From Cryptomeria japonica (lineage: Eukaryota > Streptophyta > Pinopsida > Cupressales > Cupressaceae): a stretch of 64,000 bases of DNA. The DNA is taken from positions 142,188,247 through 142,252,246 of the forward strand of contig NC_081412.1 in assembly GCF_030272615.1 (NCBI RefSeq), in the 5' to 3' direction. The notes under the pieces were generated by a model, which had not been told where the DNA came from, ran no database searches, and saw only the letters and a program-made list of their open reading frames with translations. Below, in pieces: positions 12,430-23,538 of this stretch. The position numbers were made by a program, and so were the translations under genes. The number at the start of each line of letters is the position of its first letter. Positions within the stretch are counted from its first letter, which is position 1.

Positions 12430-13213
12430 CTTGAAAAATGGCCTTTTGTTCAAAGGAGGACATCTATTTATGCCTAAAGGGTCTATGAGGGAAAACTTGA
12501 TGCAAGAGAAGCATAATGGATGCTTGAGTGGACATTTTCGTTTGAACAATACTTTGGAACTTGTCCAAAGGTTCTACTTTTGGCCAAAGATGCAAAGAGA
12601 TATCAGAGGATATGTGGAGCAATGTGTGGTTTTCCAAAGAGCTAAGGGTACATATTCCAATGCTGGTCTTTATTAGCCTTTACCTTTTCCCAACCAGCTA
12701 TGGGAGTGTGTAAGTATGGACTTTGTGGTTGGTTTGCCAAAAACCAAATCAGGTTTTGATAACATCTATGCTGTGGTAGATAGGTTTAGTAAGATGGCTC
12801 ATTTTATTCCATGCAAGGTCACTCATGATGCCAGCCACATTGCTCACTTTTTTTTCAAAGAGGTTATTAGGATTCATGGTTTACCTATCAGCATTGTGTT
12901 AGATAGGGATGCAAAGTTTATTGGTCATTTTTAGAAGACTTTGTGGCAAAGATTAGGTACTAATTTGTCTTTCAGTTCAGCCTATCATCCCCAAACGGAT
13001 GGTCAAATTGAGGTGGTCAATAGAACACTTGGGAATCTACTTAGATGCCTAACAAAAGAGTATGGTCAAGCTTGGGATCAGATCATCCATCAAGCTGAGT
13101 TTGCCTACAATGATAGTGTGAATAGATCCACCGGTAAAAGTCCTTTTGAGGTGGTGTATGGCATTCATCCTAGAGGAGTTTTTGAGCTTAGAGATGTGGG
13201 AAAAATGGGATAG
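12430..13213 (+). pseudogene. Ty3/gypsy integrase core
   Basis: An HHCC zinc domain comes first (HNGCLSGHF ... CVVFQRAK), with the last cysteine read as Phe. The DDE core follows: Asp in MDFVVGLP at 12716, Asp in VLDRDAKF near 12900, and Glu in GQIEVVNRTL near 13005. All three catalytic residues are kept. TAG stops at 12674 and 12932 and a double TAG at 13211-13216 interrupt it, all explainable by C-to-T changes of CAG or G-to-A change of TGG. Integrase would insert the DNA copy into the genome. Confidence 0.93.
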
Positions 13214-13798
13214 TAGAGTGGAGATGCCTTAGACATGGCTCAATCAATGCAAGAGATTCATGAGTAGGTTAGGACAACCCTATTGGACACTACTCAAAAG
13301 ATCAAAGATAAAGTGGATGAGAAGAGGAAACATATCTAATTTGTTGTTGGTGGCATGGTGATGGTTCATTTGAACAAAGAAAGACTTCAGAAAGGTGTCT
13401 CTAGTAAGCTTTAGATGAGGAGGATAGGTCCTTGCAAAGTTTTGGCCAAGTATGGCACCAATGCATACAAGGTAGACTTACTCGGTGATATGGCTTTGTC
13501 ACCCATTTTCAATGTGGCAGATTTGGTGCACTATAAGGGCACACTTCCAATAGAAGATAGTAGAGTTTTAGAGGTCTCTCAAGAACTTTCAGATCTGCCC
13601 TTACCAGCAACACCCATTCCCCAAGCTAAGAAGGTGTTAGATTCTAGATTTTTGAAGAAAACAAGTCATACCACCTACATGGATCACTTGGTGAAGTGGC
13701 AGCACCTTCCAAAATCAGAGGATACTTGGATACCTAAGGTAGACTTCTCTAAGCATGGAGTTCCATTTTCTTTGTTGCCTCAAGGAGTCACTTGACTT
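13214..13798 (+). pseudogene. Ty3/gypsy integrase C-terminus with chromodomain-like end
   Basis: In the same frame as the integrase core, this part ends with a motif like a chromodomain: HLVKWQHLPKSEDTWI near 13685-13735. This places the element with the plant chromoviruses, whose chromodomain guides integration to chromatin marks. Stops at 13265 (TAG), 13337 (TAA) and 13412 (TAG) again replace probable glutamine codons. The final stop is TGA just after 13795. The aromatic cage is only partly conserved, so the exact chromodomain class is unsure. Confidence 0.8.
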
Positions 13799-13807
13799 CT
13801 TTTCTTT

Positions 13808-13814
13808 GGGGGAG
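13808..13814 (+). other. Polypurine tract of Ty3/gypsy element
   Basis: GGGGGAG lies ten bases after the integrase stop and just before a TG that can open the 3' LTR (13817, TGGTGTAGG). This is the normal arrangement for a plus-strand gypsy element. Confidence 0.7.
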
Positions 13815-13816
13815 TA

Positions 13817-15300
13817 TGGTGTAGGAGCACCTAGTTTTGAGTCTAGTTTCTTCATTTTGGTGTGTTTTTTCATAGGATGGTTTGGAGTGGTGAATAAGAG
13901 TCTTCTCCTAGGTCTTCATATGTTTTTTTAATGCTTTGGTAGGTTGAAAGTCCTTAGGACAATGCATTTGCTCAATTTTGGCTTGTAAGCCCTTGTAAGC
14001 CTAAAATGGCAAAATCTTGCATTTTGATGAAGAATGCCTTGAATAGCCTTGTTTTACATTGGGACATGTTAATGTAATGGTTTTTAGTCATCCTAGATGG
14101 TTTTGAGGAGAAAACAAAGCATGTAAGGAAAAAATGCACTTTTTGGCAAAAGTTGTCGAAGTTGCTTGACAACTTTTTGCATTTTTGAGTAAAGGGTTGG
14201 TTAGGAAACTGATGGAGAGTTAGTTAGGATAAAAATGGCATATAAAATCCCTGAGAATGAATTTAATGAGGTTGTTGAAGGCCTGGAGTTGATTGGAGTA
14301 CAATTTGAGACCATTTTTGAAGTTTTGCATTGCATTTTTCAAGAATTAGAGCAACAATCTGTACCTAATGGATTGATTGCATTGTTGTACTTTGTTTGTT
14401 GTTTTTTACATGTTATTTTAGTGCTCAGGAATAAATTTGGTTAGTTTATTTGTAGTTTTGAATTGAGTGTTCAATTTTGCAAACTCTCGGCCTGAGGAAG
14501 GGTTTAAAAGGCCCAAACATAGTTCTAGCTTGAAGTCCTTTGAGTTCTTCTCAATAGCCCTTGGGACTTGAGCCATGGAAGCTTTGTATGGTGTATATAT
14601 CTTTTTTTTTCCTTTGGAGGTCATTGAAAGGCCAATGAGCATCATTTCCTAGATGAGCTTAGTCATAGCCCGGTTAGGAAATGAATGAGATTATGCAAGT
14701 GTTTGCAGTAATGAGCAGGGTTGGAGTTGCAAAGTGTTTGGGATGAATAAGTGGTGAGTGGGAGAATATATGTGTGAATTTGGAGGTGTGGAAGATCAAG
14801 GAAGAAACCCTACCCTTGGAAAAGACCAAAACAAACCTAAAACCACCTAAAACAAGCATTTATAGGGTTTCATACTTTACTGTCAGACTAAGAATCCTAA
14901 ATTCATAAAATGGAAAGTACTTCCAAAAGGGTATCCTGATCAACAAAGAGTTTGTGTGGGTCTTTGGAGAAATTGGGAGAAAATCCACAAAAACTAGTTA
15001 GGTAGGGCTAATTGGGGCTCTAGGGCTATTAGGCCTAGAAAATAGGAAAAGGAAGGAGCAATGGGAAAATGAATCAAAACCCCACTCAAAACTAGTTGAT
15101 TACCCTTGGGAAACATCATAAACACCTACTTTAACCTTTGCAAGCATTTTTTAGGAGTTCAAGAGTTAGGGGCTGGATTTACCATTGTGAATCTCAACCA
15201 TGCTTGAGCAACCAGTGAGCACATCTTGATTGGGAGCACTCTTAGAGAGTTGAGGTGTCTAAATTAGTTAGTAGACTAGATGAACAATGAATGAAGGCTA
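13817..15300 (+). mobile_element. Ty3/gypsy 3' LTR (right end not fixed)
   Basis: The LTR should begin just after the polypurine tract. Its partner, the 5' LTR, lies left of the window beyond the LARD insertion, so the two copies cannot be compared. I could not place the right end; 15300 is only where the decayed minus-strand frame of the next region takes over. No coding potential was recognised. Confidence 0.45.
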
Positions 15301-15360
15301 GTAGGACAACACCTGACTACCTTAAACAAGGAATTAACTTTCTTTGAGTATACCTCCCCA

Positions 15361-16990
15361 TCAGATAGGATGAAGTAGGATATCTTGGTCTTTCTTAGAA
15401 AGTAGAGTGTTAGAAGGACTTTGCATAGAATGGACATGGATAGGGGTATCATCATGAATGTCTAGGAAGATGGGATCATGATCAATAATTGGATGGAATG
15501 GTAAGGTTTCAGGATCTTGATCTTGATTTGTTGTAGGACTCATTTGTTCATGCTCTAAATTATCCTCTTGACATTATATTAAAATTTGAACATGCATGGG
15601 GGATTCTATCAAGGAATCAATGCTTAGACATGAGGGAGATGGTCTTTAAATGGGATCCTCTCCAAAACATGTGATGGGAAATGAAGCACACTGTGGCATT
15701 GGGTCTAGGATTTCTAAAGAATGGTAGGGACTAGCTTGGAAAACAATTATGGATAGTCCTTGGGGGATTTCATCCTTAGGTGTATTGTTATATGAGGATG
15801 ATATGGAAGGTTCTTGCGAAGATTTGATAGGTGTAGGAATAGATGCCACTAGAGAGTCAATTTTTTTATAGGGGGATGAGCCATTGCTAGACATAGATAC
15901 ACAATTTTGATCTTTCTTAGAAGGATCGCTTAGGATTATCTTTAGGAAATGTCTAAAAGAGCTATCTTTCTTTGGAGATGCATTTTAATCCTTACGAGGT
16001 TTTGACATGATTGTATTTTAATTTTGAACTTGTTGGAAAGTGATTTAGTTCTGGTTTGGTGTGATGTTTTGGTTTTCAATTGGGTTTAATTGGTGTGACA
16101 TGTTTGAAATTTTTTGTGGTTTGTGTTGCAACTTTTGTTTTTGAATAGTTGGTTGTATTTGTTGATAGTGATATGTTGATTGAACTTGTTGTTGATATTC
16201 CATGGTTGGTTGAACCACTTGTTGACATTGTTTGTTTGGTTGGACATGCTGGTGAAACTACACCATTTGATGTCTTGGTTGTGTATGTTGTACCATTGGT
16301 TGTGTTGGTTGAACATTTTGTTGAAATGGAAAAATTGGTTGCGTTGGTTGTAAATGTTGGATATGTTGATCCATTGGTTGTGTGTGTTGGATCACTAACT
16401 GTTATTGAAATATTGGTTGTTGTTGGATGATTGGTTGTTGATGGACCATTGGTTGTATTGGTTGAAAATGTGATTGATAATAAATACTCTCTTGTTCTTG
16501 TTGTTGAGGCACATAATGCTGTTGGCTCATTGCTTGAAATTTTTTCATCATCTCTATTTGTGAGAGGAGTGCAGGTATGTCTAATCATTCATTGAGAGCT
16601 TTTACGTCGACTGGTTCAATGTTTGGATTTGGACCTAGAAATTTTTGAAACATTTTCATCATTTGGGATCTAATCTTGTAACTATTTTTTCCCTTTTTGT
16701 TCTACAATCTCTCTTTATCAAGCTTATTTTTCCTTCCTTTTTCGTATTTGGATACTTGTTTCATCATAAAATGTTTGATCAATATTTCCTTCTTGTTGAG
16801 TTGGATAGAATTGTGATTGCCTTGGATAAAAACTTGATTCCATTGTGTTATTTGTTGGACGAATCATTGGTTGATATGTCAATATTTTTTGCATCATAGG
16901 AGCTTGGAATCTTGTTTCAATAGACATGTCACTATGCAATATTTTTTGGGCTTTTGAATGATAATGATATGCAACTAATGGAATGACAAA
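15361..16990 (-). pseudogene. Decayed Gln/Pro-rich protein, family unknown
   Basis: On the minus strand a broken frame can be followed from about 16990 to 15361. From 16450 to 16090 it is rich in Gln, Pro, Asn and Thr, with repeated QPT and QPM words. From about 16010 it becomes a Ser/Lys/Asp-rich protein starting MSKPRKD. Several TAA stops at 16090-15970 occur where CAA would fit the Gln-rich context. It may be the gag-side reading frame of the element whose LTR-like repeat lies at 18879-20206, but no capsid, zinc knuckle or polymerase motif was found. A threonine/asparagine-rich reading of the same strand is a shadow. Confidence 0.5.
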
Positions 16991-16999
16991 TGCAACTTA

Positions 17000-18330
17000 T
17001 GTTTTTTTTTTGGACTTTTTGAATTTTGAAATGACAATGATATGTGACTAAGTGCAACCTTAGTAAATTATAATGCAACCTAGGGCAAAAGTGAAACCTA
17101 TGTGTTTTGTTGTTTTTGAAGATTTGGACAAAATTTAAAATGCAACACTAAAGATGTGACCCTTAGGAAATTGAAATGAATTCAAGACCTTAAGAGGATA
17201 AAATGAGAACACTAAAAAGAAAGGTAATGTCTATGTGACCTAAAACCTAGAGTTTGAACTATGCCACACCTAACCTAAGTGACAAGAATTTTGAAACAAG
17301 GATTTCCAATGTTTTGAAAAGCCATGTTCATAAATGTTGTATGAATACCTGGACAAGAATGTGAATTCTTTGTTTGAACTTTGTTTTAATTTGGAATTTG
17401 TGTTTGACTTGTTGGGGACTTGTTTGAACTTTGAAAAATCAAGGTTGTTTATGACCAGTTGTGAGAATTATTTTTAATTCAACTTTTAACAAGCACGAAA
17501 GAAAATATGTTTTTTGGACCTTGACACAAGACAAGCATGCACCTTCAACAAAAAATCCTAAGGCTAGAAAGGACAATAGATGTTCGATCTCACTTGGGTT
17601 TCCCAAACTACACTTTTTCAAAGAGGATACTTAGATTCTTGACCCCATTGGCTCCACTCCACGACACTCACTTCTGTGAGCCAGCCAAGCACCAGTCCCC
17701 ATGAAAACTCCCCATGGAAAAATTTGTATCTCTACTAAGAACTGTAAGGATGTGAGATTTCATCAGAGTTCCAACCTCTTGTACCAACAACTAGAATGTT
17801 TTTGGATTCTAAATTTTTTTTTTTAGTCAAGGCATCCATCTAGGTGGCCATAAATGTGGCATTTCACTTCATTAAGGAGGCCTCCCACCTTGTAGAGGTT
17901 ACACTCTACAGATTTTTACGTGCCACGCGGACACTTGAGGGAGATTTATGTCAGTATGACACATTGACACCCCTCGCTTGCAACTTTCATTACAAACACA
18001 TTTATTTATAGTGGTTCAGAAGAGATTGGCCTTATCCTATTACCACTTGGGTCATTCCCTCTCACCAATACTTGTGCGAAGTCCCAAGCAAATCAGGATG
18101 CAAGCCCTCTAAAGGTAAAAGAACACAATTTAAATAAAAGAAGACATGACAAATAGTGATTGTTTAATGTTTAGAAAATGAAATAAGTTCATTGATCCAT
18201 TTGCATCCTAGTTGAGACTAGATGAGGTTAAGTCCACCTTAATTTGAAAAGGATTTGATCAATTTAAATCATGATTAAATGCAATTTGTTTTTCATTTTA
18301 AATCCTTTGCATGCATGAAATGTGAAATTT
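17000..18330. other. Unassigned non-coding DNA
   Basis: AT-rich sequence without a convincing frame, RNA gene or terminal repeat. Possibly the untranslated leader of the minus-strand element that carries the Gln-rich frame. A T run lies at 17814-17824. Confidence 0.4.
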
Positions 18331-18344
18331 ATTGTTCTTTGATC

Positions 18345-18550
18345 CAAATCCTAATTAAGACTATGTGAGAATTGTAGGATTCATTCAAACCTCCTAATTA
18401 TGCTATATGAGGAATTGTTGTTCATTCAAACCTCCTAATTAGGCTATGTGAAAAATTGTTCATTAAAACCTCCTAATTAGGCTATGTAAAAAAAGGTTGC
18501 TCATTAAAACCTCCTAATTCGGCTATGTGAAAAATTGTTTTTCATTGCAT
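18345..18550. repeat. Minisatellite, ~40 bp unit, about 5 copies
   Basis: The unit contains CCTCCTAATTAGGCTATGTG followed by a variable AAAATTGTTCATTAAAA-type tail. Five imperfect tandem copies are visible, differing by single bases and short insertions in the tail. The first copy (near 18350) is the most diverged. Confidence 0.88.
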
Positions 18551-18589
18551 GTTAAGAAATCCTACATGAATCATTGTTCAGACTCCATA

Positions 18590-18830
18590 AAACCCACATG
18601 CAATAATACATCCTCACATAAAACCTGCATGCAACAACAAATTAGTTCAAACAACCCACATGCAACAACACATTAGTGTAAAAAACTTGCATGCAAGATC
18701 AAATCCACACATAAAACCTGCATGCAACAACAAATCAACCCTTGAAACCTACATGCAATAATAAATTAGTACCTAAAACCAAGATGCAAGCATAGATCCA
18801 CACATAGAACTTGCATGCAAACATAAGACT
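18590..18830. repeat. Minisatellite, ~33 bp unit, about 7 copies
   Basis: The unit is approximately AAACCTGCATGCAACAACAA plus ATCCACACAT-type filler. Every copy keeps the centre CATGCAA or a one-base variant, while the filler between copies varies. It follows the 40 bp minisatellite almost directly. Confidence 0.85.
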
Positions 18831-18878
18831 CACAAAATTGTCAAATTAATGTGTTCACATAAGGTTCACCAAAAAAAG

Positions 18879-20206
18879 TGAGGTAGGAAATTGAAATAAA
18901 GCATCTAAAGCATTAATATTAGGCAACCACAAACCTAATTCCAAATGAAATCAACTCGTAGCAGATACAATGAAAGAATTGAAGATAAGATGTAAGCAAG
19001 AAATGCAAACCAAACAACATCTTCTTAAATTGACCTCCATTGTTTCTCTTTTTCCTTCAAATATGTTACGGATCTCACCTACAGAGCACAATTACAAGTG
19101 AAAGCAAGATTTGCAAGCAAAATTGACAGCGTAAGGATACTTGAAAAATATGGTTGAAAATCAATGATGAGAGAGACCAATTTATAGACAAATTTATGAA
19201 AGGAAGAAATTATCATAGAAGAGGATGAGAAAAAGAAATTTCATTTGAAATTGGCACAATGGTTTGAAAAGGGAAAGGTTATCACACCCTATATGTCATG
19301 ACTATGATGAATTTCCCATGCAAGGTGTGAGGACAAGTTGCTATGTCAAGAGATATGACATGTTTCTATGTCAAGACTTATGACGAATGAGAGAATCAGG
19401 CTTCCATCTTATGACAAAGGAAGCACAAAAATAGGAGAAACTAGAGAGGGATAATTAGGTGGAAATTAGATTTAAAAATAAAATTAGTAATTAGGTGGAA
19501 AAGAGAAATTAGTGAATTAGGAAATTAGGTGACATTAATTAATAAATTCTCATTTATTAATTAATTCACAAAGGGGATATAATTAGCCAATTAAATGAAA
19601 TATTTAATTGTTACAAGAGAGACCTAGGATAAATAAATTTATTTATTTAACCTAGAGGGGAATGCTAATTATTATTAAATGATTAAATCACAAAACCCTA
19701 GGAGATAGATTAGAAATGAAAGGATATCAATTAGATCATGACAAGACTAAAGAAATTGATATAGGGTCGATCATGATTAAACGATGAAGATTGGATGATT
19801 GATAAAGAGTCAATATTGATTGTCAAATATCAATGACAAATTGATCAATAATTGACAAGGGATCCAAAAGGATAAAAAATGATGATAATTGATCAAAGAT
19901 GATTGAAAATGATAAAGATCGAGGACAAAACCCTAATTCAACATCAATTAGGATTGACAATGTCCCATTGACATGATAAGATGATCATGACCAAAGATTA
20001 CAAGTCGAAGATGATGTTGACAAGACCTAATTGAGAATGCCAAAAAAGAAATCGAATACAGAAGAATTCCAAGATGTTGACAAATGATAAAGATCAAGTG
20101 CATGACATAGAAGAAATGTTAATAATATGCGAAAACCCTAAAAGAAGGTAACAAAAACATGTTAAAGTACAATGCCGCAAGCATTAACCATTTTTAGATG
20201 CCTACA
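18879..20206 (-). mobile_element. LTR-like repeat, family D, copy 1
   Basis: This 1.3 kb segment is repeated, with divergence, at 35810-35999 continued at 63296-64000. Matching blocks include CTTCAAATA plus CTCACCTAC near 19055-19085, and the ATTAGGTGACAT and AGAGACCTAG blocks near 19530-19640. The segment opens with TG (copy 2 reads TGTAACTAGG) and may end with CCTACA at 20206, as an LTR would. On the minus strand it would begin TGTAGGCATC. The minus-strand orientation is inferred from the Gln-rich frame on the left. No primer-binding site was confirmed, so the LTR identity is an inference. Confidence 0.6.
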
Positions 20207-20227
20207 ACCACAATATATGGTTGTAGG
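20201..20227. repeat. Short perfect inverted repeat at element junction
   Basis: CCTACAACCA at 20201-20210 is followed after a seven-base loop by its exact complement TGGTTGTAGG. It sits where the family D repeat meets the truncated copia RNase H. It may be a chance hairpin or a by-product of the junction. Confidence 0.6.
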
Positions 20228-20640
20228 ATCTTCAAAAATAACTCTAATATCCTTCAACATTTGCTTCATCCAGATTACTTGAGTACAACTGCTAGCAGCA
20301 ACAATGTATTCGGTTTCTACAGTAGATAAGTAGACAACATTCTACTTTTTACTTGACCTTGCAACTAGTCTCTTTCCAAGGAAAAACATACCACCACTAG
20401 TACTCTTCTGGTCATCCACATCACCTACCCAATCAACATATGTAAAATCACTCAAAGTAAAGTCATCATCTTTAGGATACCATAAATCAAAGTCAACTAT
20501 CCCTTTCAAATATTTGAAAATTATTTTCACATCTACAACATGAGATTCCTTAGGATCAGCTTGAAATCTAGAAACAAGACCAACAACATTCATAATATCT
20601 AGTCTAGTCTAAGTTAAATACAATAAACCAGTAATCATAG
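20210..20640 (-). pseudogene. Ty1/copia RNase H, 3'-truncated
   Basis: Reading leftwards, this segment encodes the copia RNase H with YVDWVGDVDDQKSTSGG near 20440 and ETEYIVAAS near 20290. The frame is the same as for the reverse transcriptase and integrase. At about 20210 the sequence leaves the family: the expected final catalytic Asp region and the 3' LTR are missing, and the family D repeat begins. A TAG after the Ser-Lys-Lys stretch near 20342 fits a changed CAG. Confidence 0.88.
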
Positions 20641-21545
20641 ATCTATATCTAGTCTAATTTTCCTTTGGAGAATCATCATCTTTTATTAACTTATATCCAG
20701 TTACCATAGGAGTACCAAAACCAAACTTTTTAAACAATTCCTTCACATACTTCGATTGAGATATAAAAATACCTTTACCTGATTGTGAAATTTTTAATCC
20801 CAAAAAGAATTTCATCTTACCAATCATAGACATTTCAAACTCATTCTACATATTATCCACAAACTTCTTGCACAATTCATCATTTCCACCAAAATTAATA
20901 TCATCAACAAATTCTTCAACAATTAAGATGTTATCATTATCAATCTTGAAATACAGATTATTGTTAGCAGTACCTTTATTGAATTCTAGCTTCATTAAAT
21001 ACCTATCCAATCTTGCATACCAGGCTCTCGGATCTTGCTTCAACCCATAAAGTGCTTTCTTCAACATGCAAACCATATATTTTTCCTTTGTCAATTGAAA
21101 TCCATCTATTTCCTCAATGTAAAGTTCTTATTCTATCTCACCATTAAAAAAGGCTGACTTGACATCCATCTGATACACTTTGAAATCTTTGTAAGAATAA
21201 TAAGAAAGAAATAATCTAATAGCTTCAATACTAGCTACCGGAGAAAATGTCTCATCAAAATCAATACCTTCCATCTATGAATAACCCTTACAAACAAATC
21301 TAGCTTTATTCCTAACAACTTCACCATGTTCATTCAAGTTATTTTGAAATACCCACTCAATTCCATTTACATTTTTTTCTTTAGGTTTGGGAACTAAAAT
21401 CCATGTATTTCTCTTTTCAATCTGATTCATCTCTTCTTCCATTGCTTTGACCAAATTTTCATCTTTACAAGATTCATCAATGTCCTTAGGTTCAATTTTA
21501 GAAATCAAACAATATTCTCCAGTAATTCTTCTCCTAGTCATTACA
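20641..21545 (-). pseudogene. Ty1/copia reverse transcriptase
   Basis: The N-terminal part carries KAMEEEMNQIEKRNTW and GIEWVFQNNLNEHGEV, typical of copia polymerases. Further along are KKALYGLKQDPRAWYARLD and the catalytic box read as FVDD (family usual YVDD) near 20915. All pieces lie in one minus-strand frame interrupted only by stops. The domain would make cDNA from the element RNA. Neighbours are RNase H on the left and integrase on the right, the copia order PR-IN-RT-RH. Confidence 0.93.
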
Positions 21546-22470
21546 CCTCTGTTCTTATCTCCTATGATCTAATTTTCTTAATAATTTAACTTTACATACC
21601 TATAAGTCTTAGGATTATCTTTGTTTTTAGATTCTTGAACTCTATCTTCAGCATTAGTATCTACACCTTCATTCACAGGCTTTTTTGGAGCATTCTAAAT
21701 TTGATTATGGGTCTGCACTTGTTTTCCTTTATGTGAACTGTCATCCTGATCATCTGAATCATATCTACAAGGTCTAGGATAATACACATTTCCTTCATCA
21801 ACTTTCACATTAGAACTTTCAACTATTTTTCTCAATCTTTTGATATAACGTCGGTAGGCCTTACTCTCAGTAGAATAACCAAGAAAAATTCCTTCATCAC
21901 ATCTAGCATCAAATTTCCCTAGATCTTCATCTCTTTTGATATAACATTTACTACAAAAAATTCTAAAATATTTAATAGTAGGAGCATGAACAAACCATAA
22001 CTCATAAGGAATCTTACCAATATCACCTTTGATATGAACTCAGTTCAAAGTATATACTCCAATACTCACAGCTTCTCTCTACTACATTTGTGACACATTT
22101 CCTTCAATCATCATTGTTCTAGCAACTTCTTGAATTGTTCTATTCTTTCTCTCCATAATACTATTATGTTGAGGGGTCCACGAAGTAGATAACCATCTCT
22201 TCATCCCATGATCTTCACAAAAAGAGTTGAACTCACTGGAGGTAAATTCTCCACCTCTGTCAGATCTGGGACACTTCAACTTTAGTCCATTTTTTGTCTC
22301 TACCATAGCCTTGAAAAGATTGAACTTCTCCAATGCTTCATATTTCTCCCTCAAGAAGGTAATCCACATCATCCTTGAACATTCATCAATCAACAACATG
22401 AAGTACCTATCATCCTGCAAGCTTCTCACCCTATAAGGACCACATAGATAAATATGCACAAGATCCAATA
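21546..22470 (-). pseudogene. Ty1/copia integrase
   Basis: The core shows the second Asp in CPRSDRGGEFTSSEF and the Glu in MERKNRTIQEVARTMM. The first catalytic Asp, expected in the HxD(L/V)CGP box, is Tyr (HIYLCGP near 22445), a GAT-to-TAT change, so even the unbroken protein would be inactive. The C-terminal part keeps the family's KCYIKRDEDLGKFDARCDEGIFLGYS region in pieces near 21870-21950. All of it lies in the same frame as protease and reverse transcriptase. Confidence 0.92.
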
Positions 22471-22499
22471 TGCCATTAGAAATATATTGTTTTCTTTTG

Positions 22500-22957
22500 A
22501 AAGAAACTCTTGTCTACTTCCCTAACTGATATTCCTTACATACCATATTAGAAGGCTTTACAATCTTAGGCAGATCTCTCATAGCTTGAGTGAAACTTAT
22601 CTTAACCATGCAATCAAAATTGACATGACATATCCTTCTATGCCACAACCAACATTCATCAACCTGAGCAATAAAATAACTTTTACTGCTAGAAGTCAAG
22701 TGAAAGATATTACCTTTAGTTTGTGTACCTGATGCAATATCAATTCCTGAACTACTCAAGATCTTACATTTTCCATTCTTGAATTGCAAATCATATCCCT
22801 TATCAACCATTTGTCCAACACTCAAAATATTATGCTTTAGACCTTCAACATACAAAACATCATTAGTGTTATGCTTACCATTATGAGAAATTGAACCTCT
22901 ACCACATATTATACCAGCTTTTACATCTCCAAATCTCACTACAACACCGTCATAATT
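22500..22957 (-). pseudogene. Ty1/copia GAG-pre-integrase zinc domain
   Basis: The strand encodes VEGLKHNILSVGQMVDKGYDL and a WLWHRRICHVNFDCM block. These are signatures of the copia pre-integrase domain (PF13976-like). The HHCC zinc site ends CKEY where the family has C-x2-C, so the last ligand is lost by a TGT-to-TAT change. It lies between protease and integrase core, as usual. Confidence 0.9.
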
Positions 22958-23538
22958 TTATATACTTACAAATTTACTCTTATCACATATCATGTGATGA
23001 GAGAAACCATCGTCAGTAACCCATTCATCTTTTTCTTCAACTTTAGAAGCCAAAGCTTTCTCTTCAACTTTAGAAGCCAAATCTTTCTCTTCAACAATGA
23101 AACTAGTAGAATCAATAGTCACTAGATCTTCTTCCTTTATAGAAATGAACTCCCTTTCATCTCCTAAATTTCCTTTCTCAGACTCATCATCTATCACACC
23201 TTCATCAACAAAAAATGGCACTTCTTTTGATATTTAGGCTTGTAAAGATTTAATGTCTTCTTAATATTTCAATCTCTTTCCAGACATCTAGAAGCAAAAT
23301 GTCCAATCTTATTACATGAAAAGAAGTTAAGAGGCAGCTTACCTTCATACTTACCAACACCCTTAGGTAATCTTCTAGCAATCAAGGCTTCAAGCTCTTT
23401 AATATCTCTCTCTTCTTCTTCAAGATCTTTCATCTCCTTCTCATATCTAGATATTCTTGTAGAACTTTCTCCCGAATCATATTTCTACTTCCCGAATATT
23501 GTAGCTTTGAATTTAGATTCATATTTAGGAGGAACTTC
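22958..23538 (-). pseudogene. Ty1/copia Gag C-terminus and protease
   Basis: From 23538 leftwards comes the end of Gag: an acidic, coiled-coil-like stretch and a zinc knuckle near 23290-23330 read as F-x2-C-x4-H-x4-C, with the first cysteine lost. The protease follows, with WVTDDGFSHHMICDKSKF near 22985; the family motif is DSGCSHHM, so Ser and Cys have changed while the Asp remains. A near-repeat of EEK(D/A)LASKV occurs twice at 23040-23090. A frameshift lies near 23215. The right edge at 23538 is the insertion point of element A; Gag resumes at 30794. Confidence 0.88.
23534..23538. repeat. Target-site duplication of element A, left
   Basis: acttc here pairs with acttt at 30794-30798, one C-to-T difference. 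These five bases flank element A exactly. Confidence 0.8.

Noticed and set aside
16149-16430. Val/Leu-rich plus-strand open frame
   Set aside because: It is the antisense reading of the Gln/Pro-rich minus-strand relic and has no family motif.
18345-18830. CRISPR-like array of repeats and variable segments
   Set aside because: Units are imperfect and contiguous, the filler is repeat-derived, and the setting is a plant genome; these are minisatellites.
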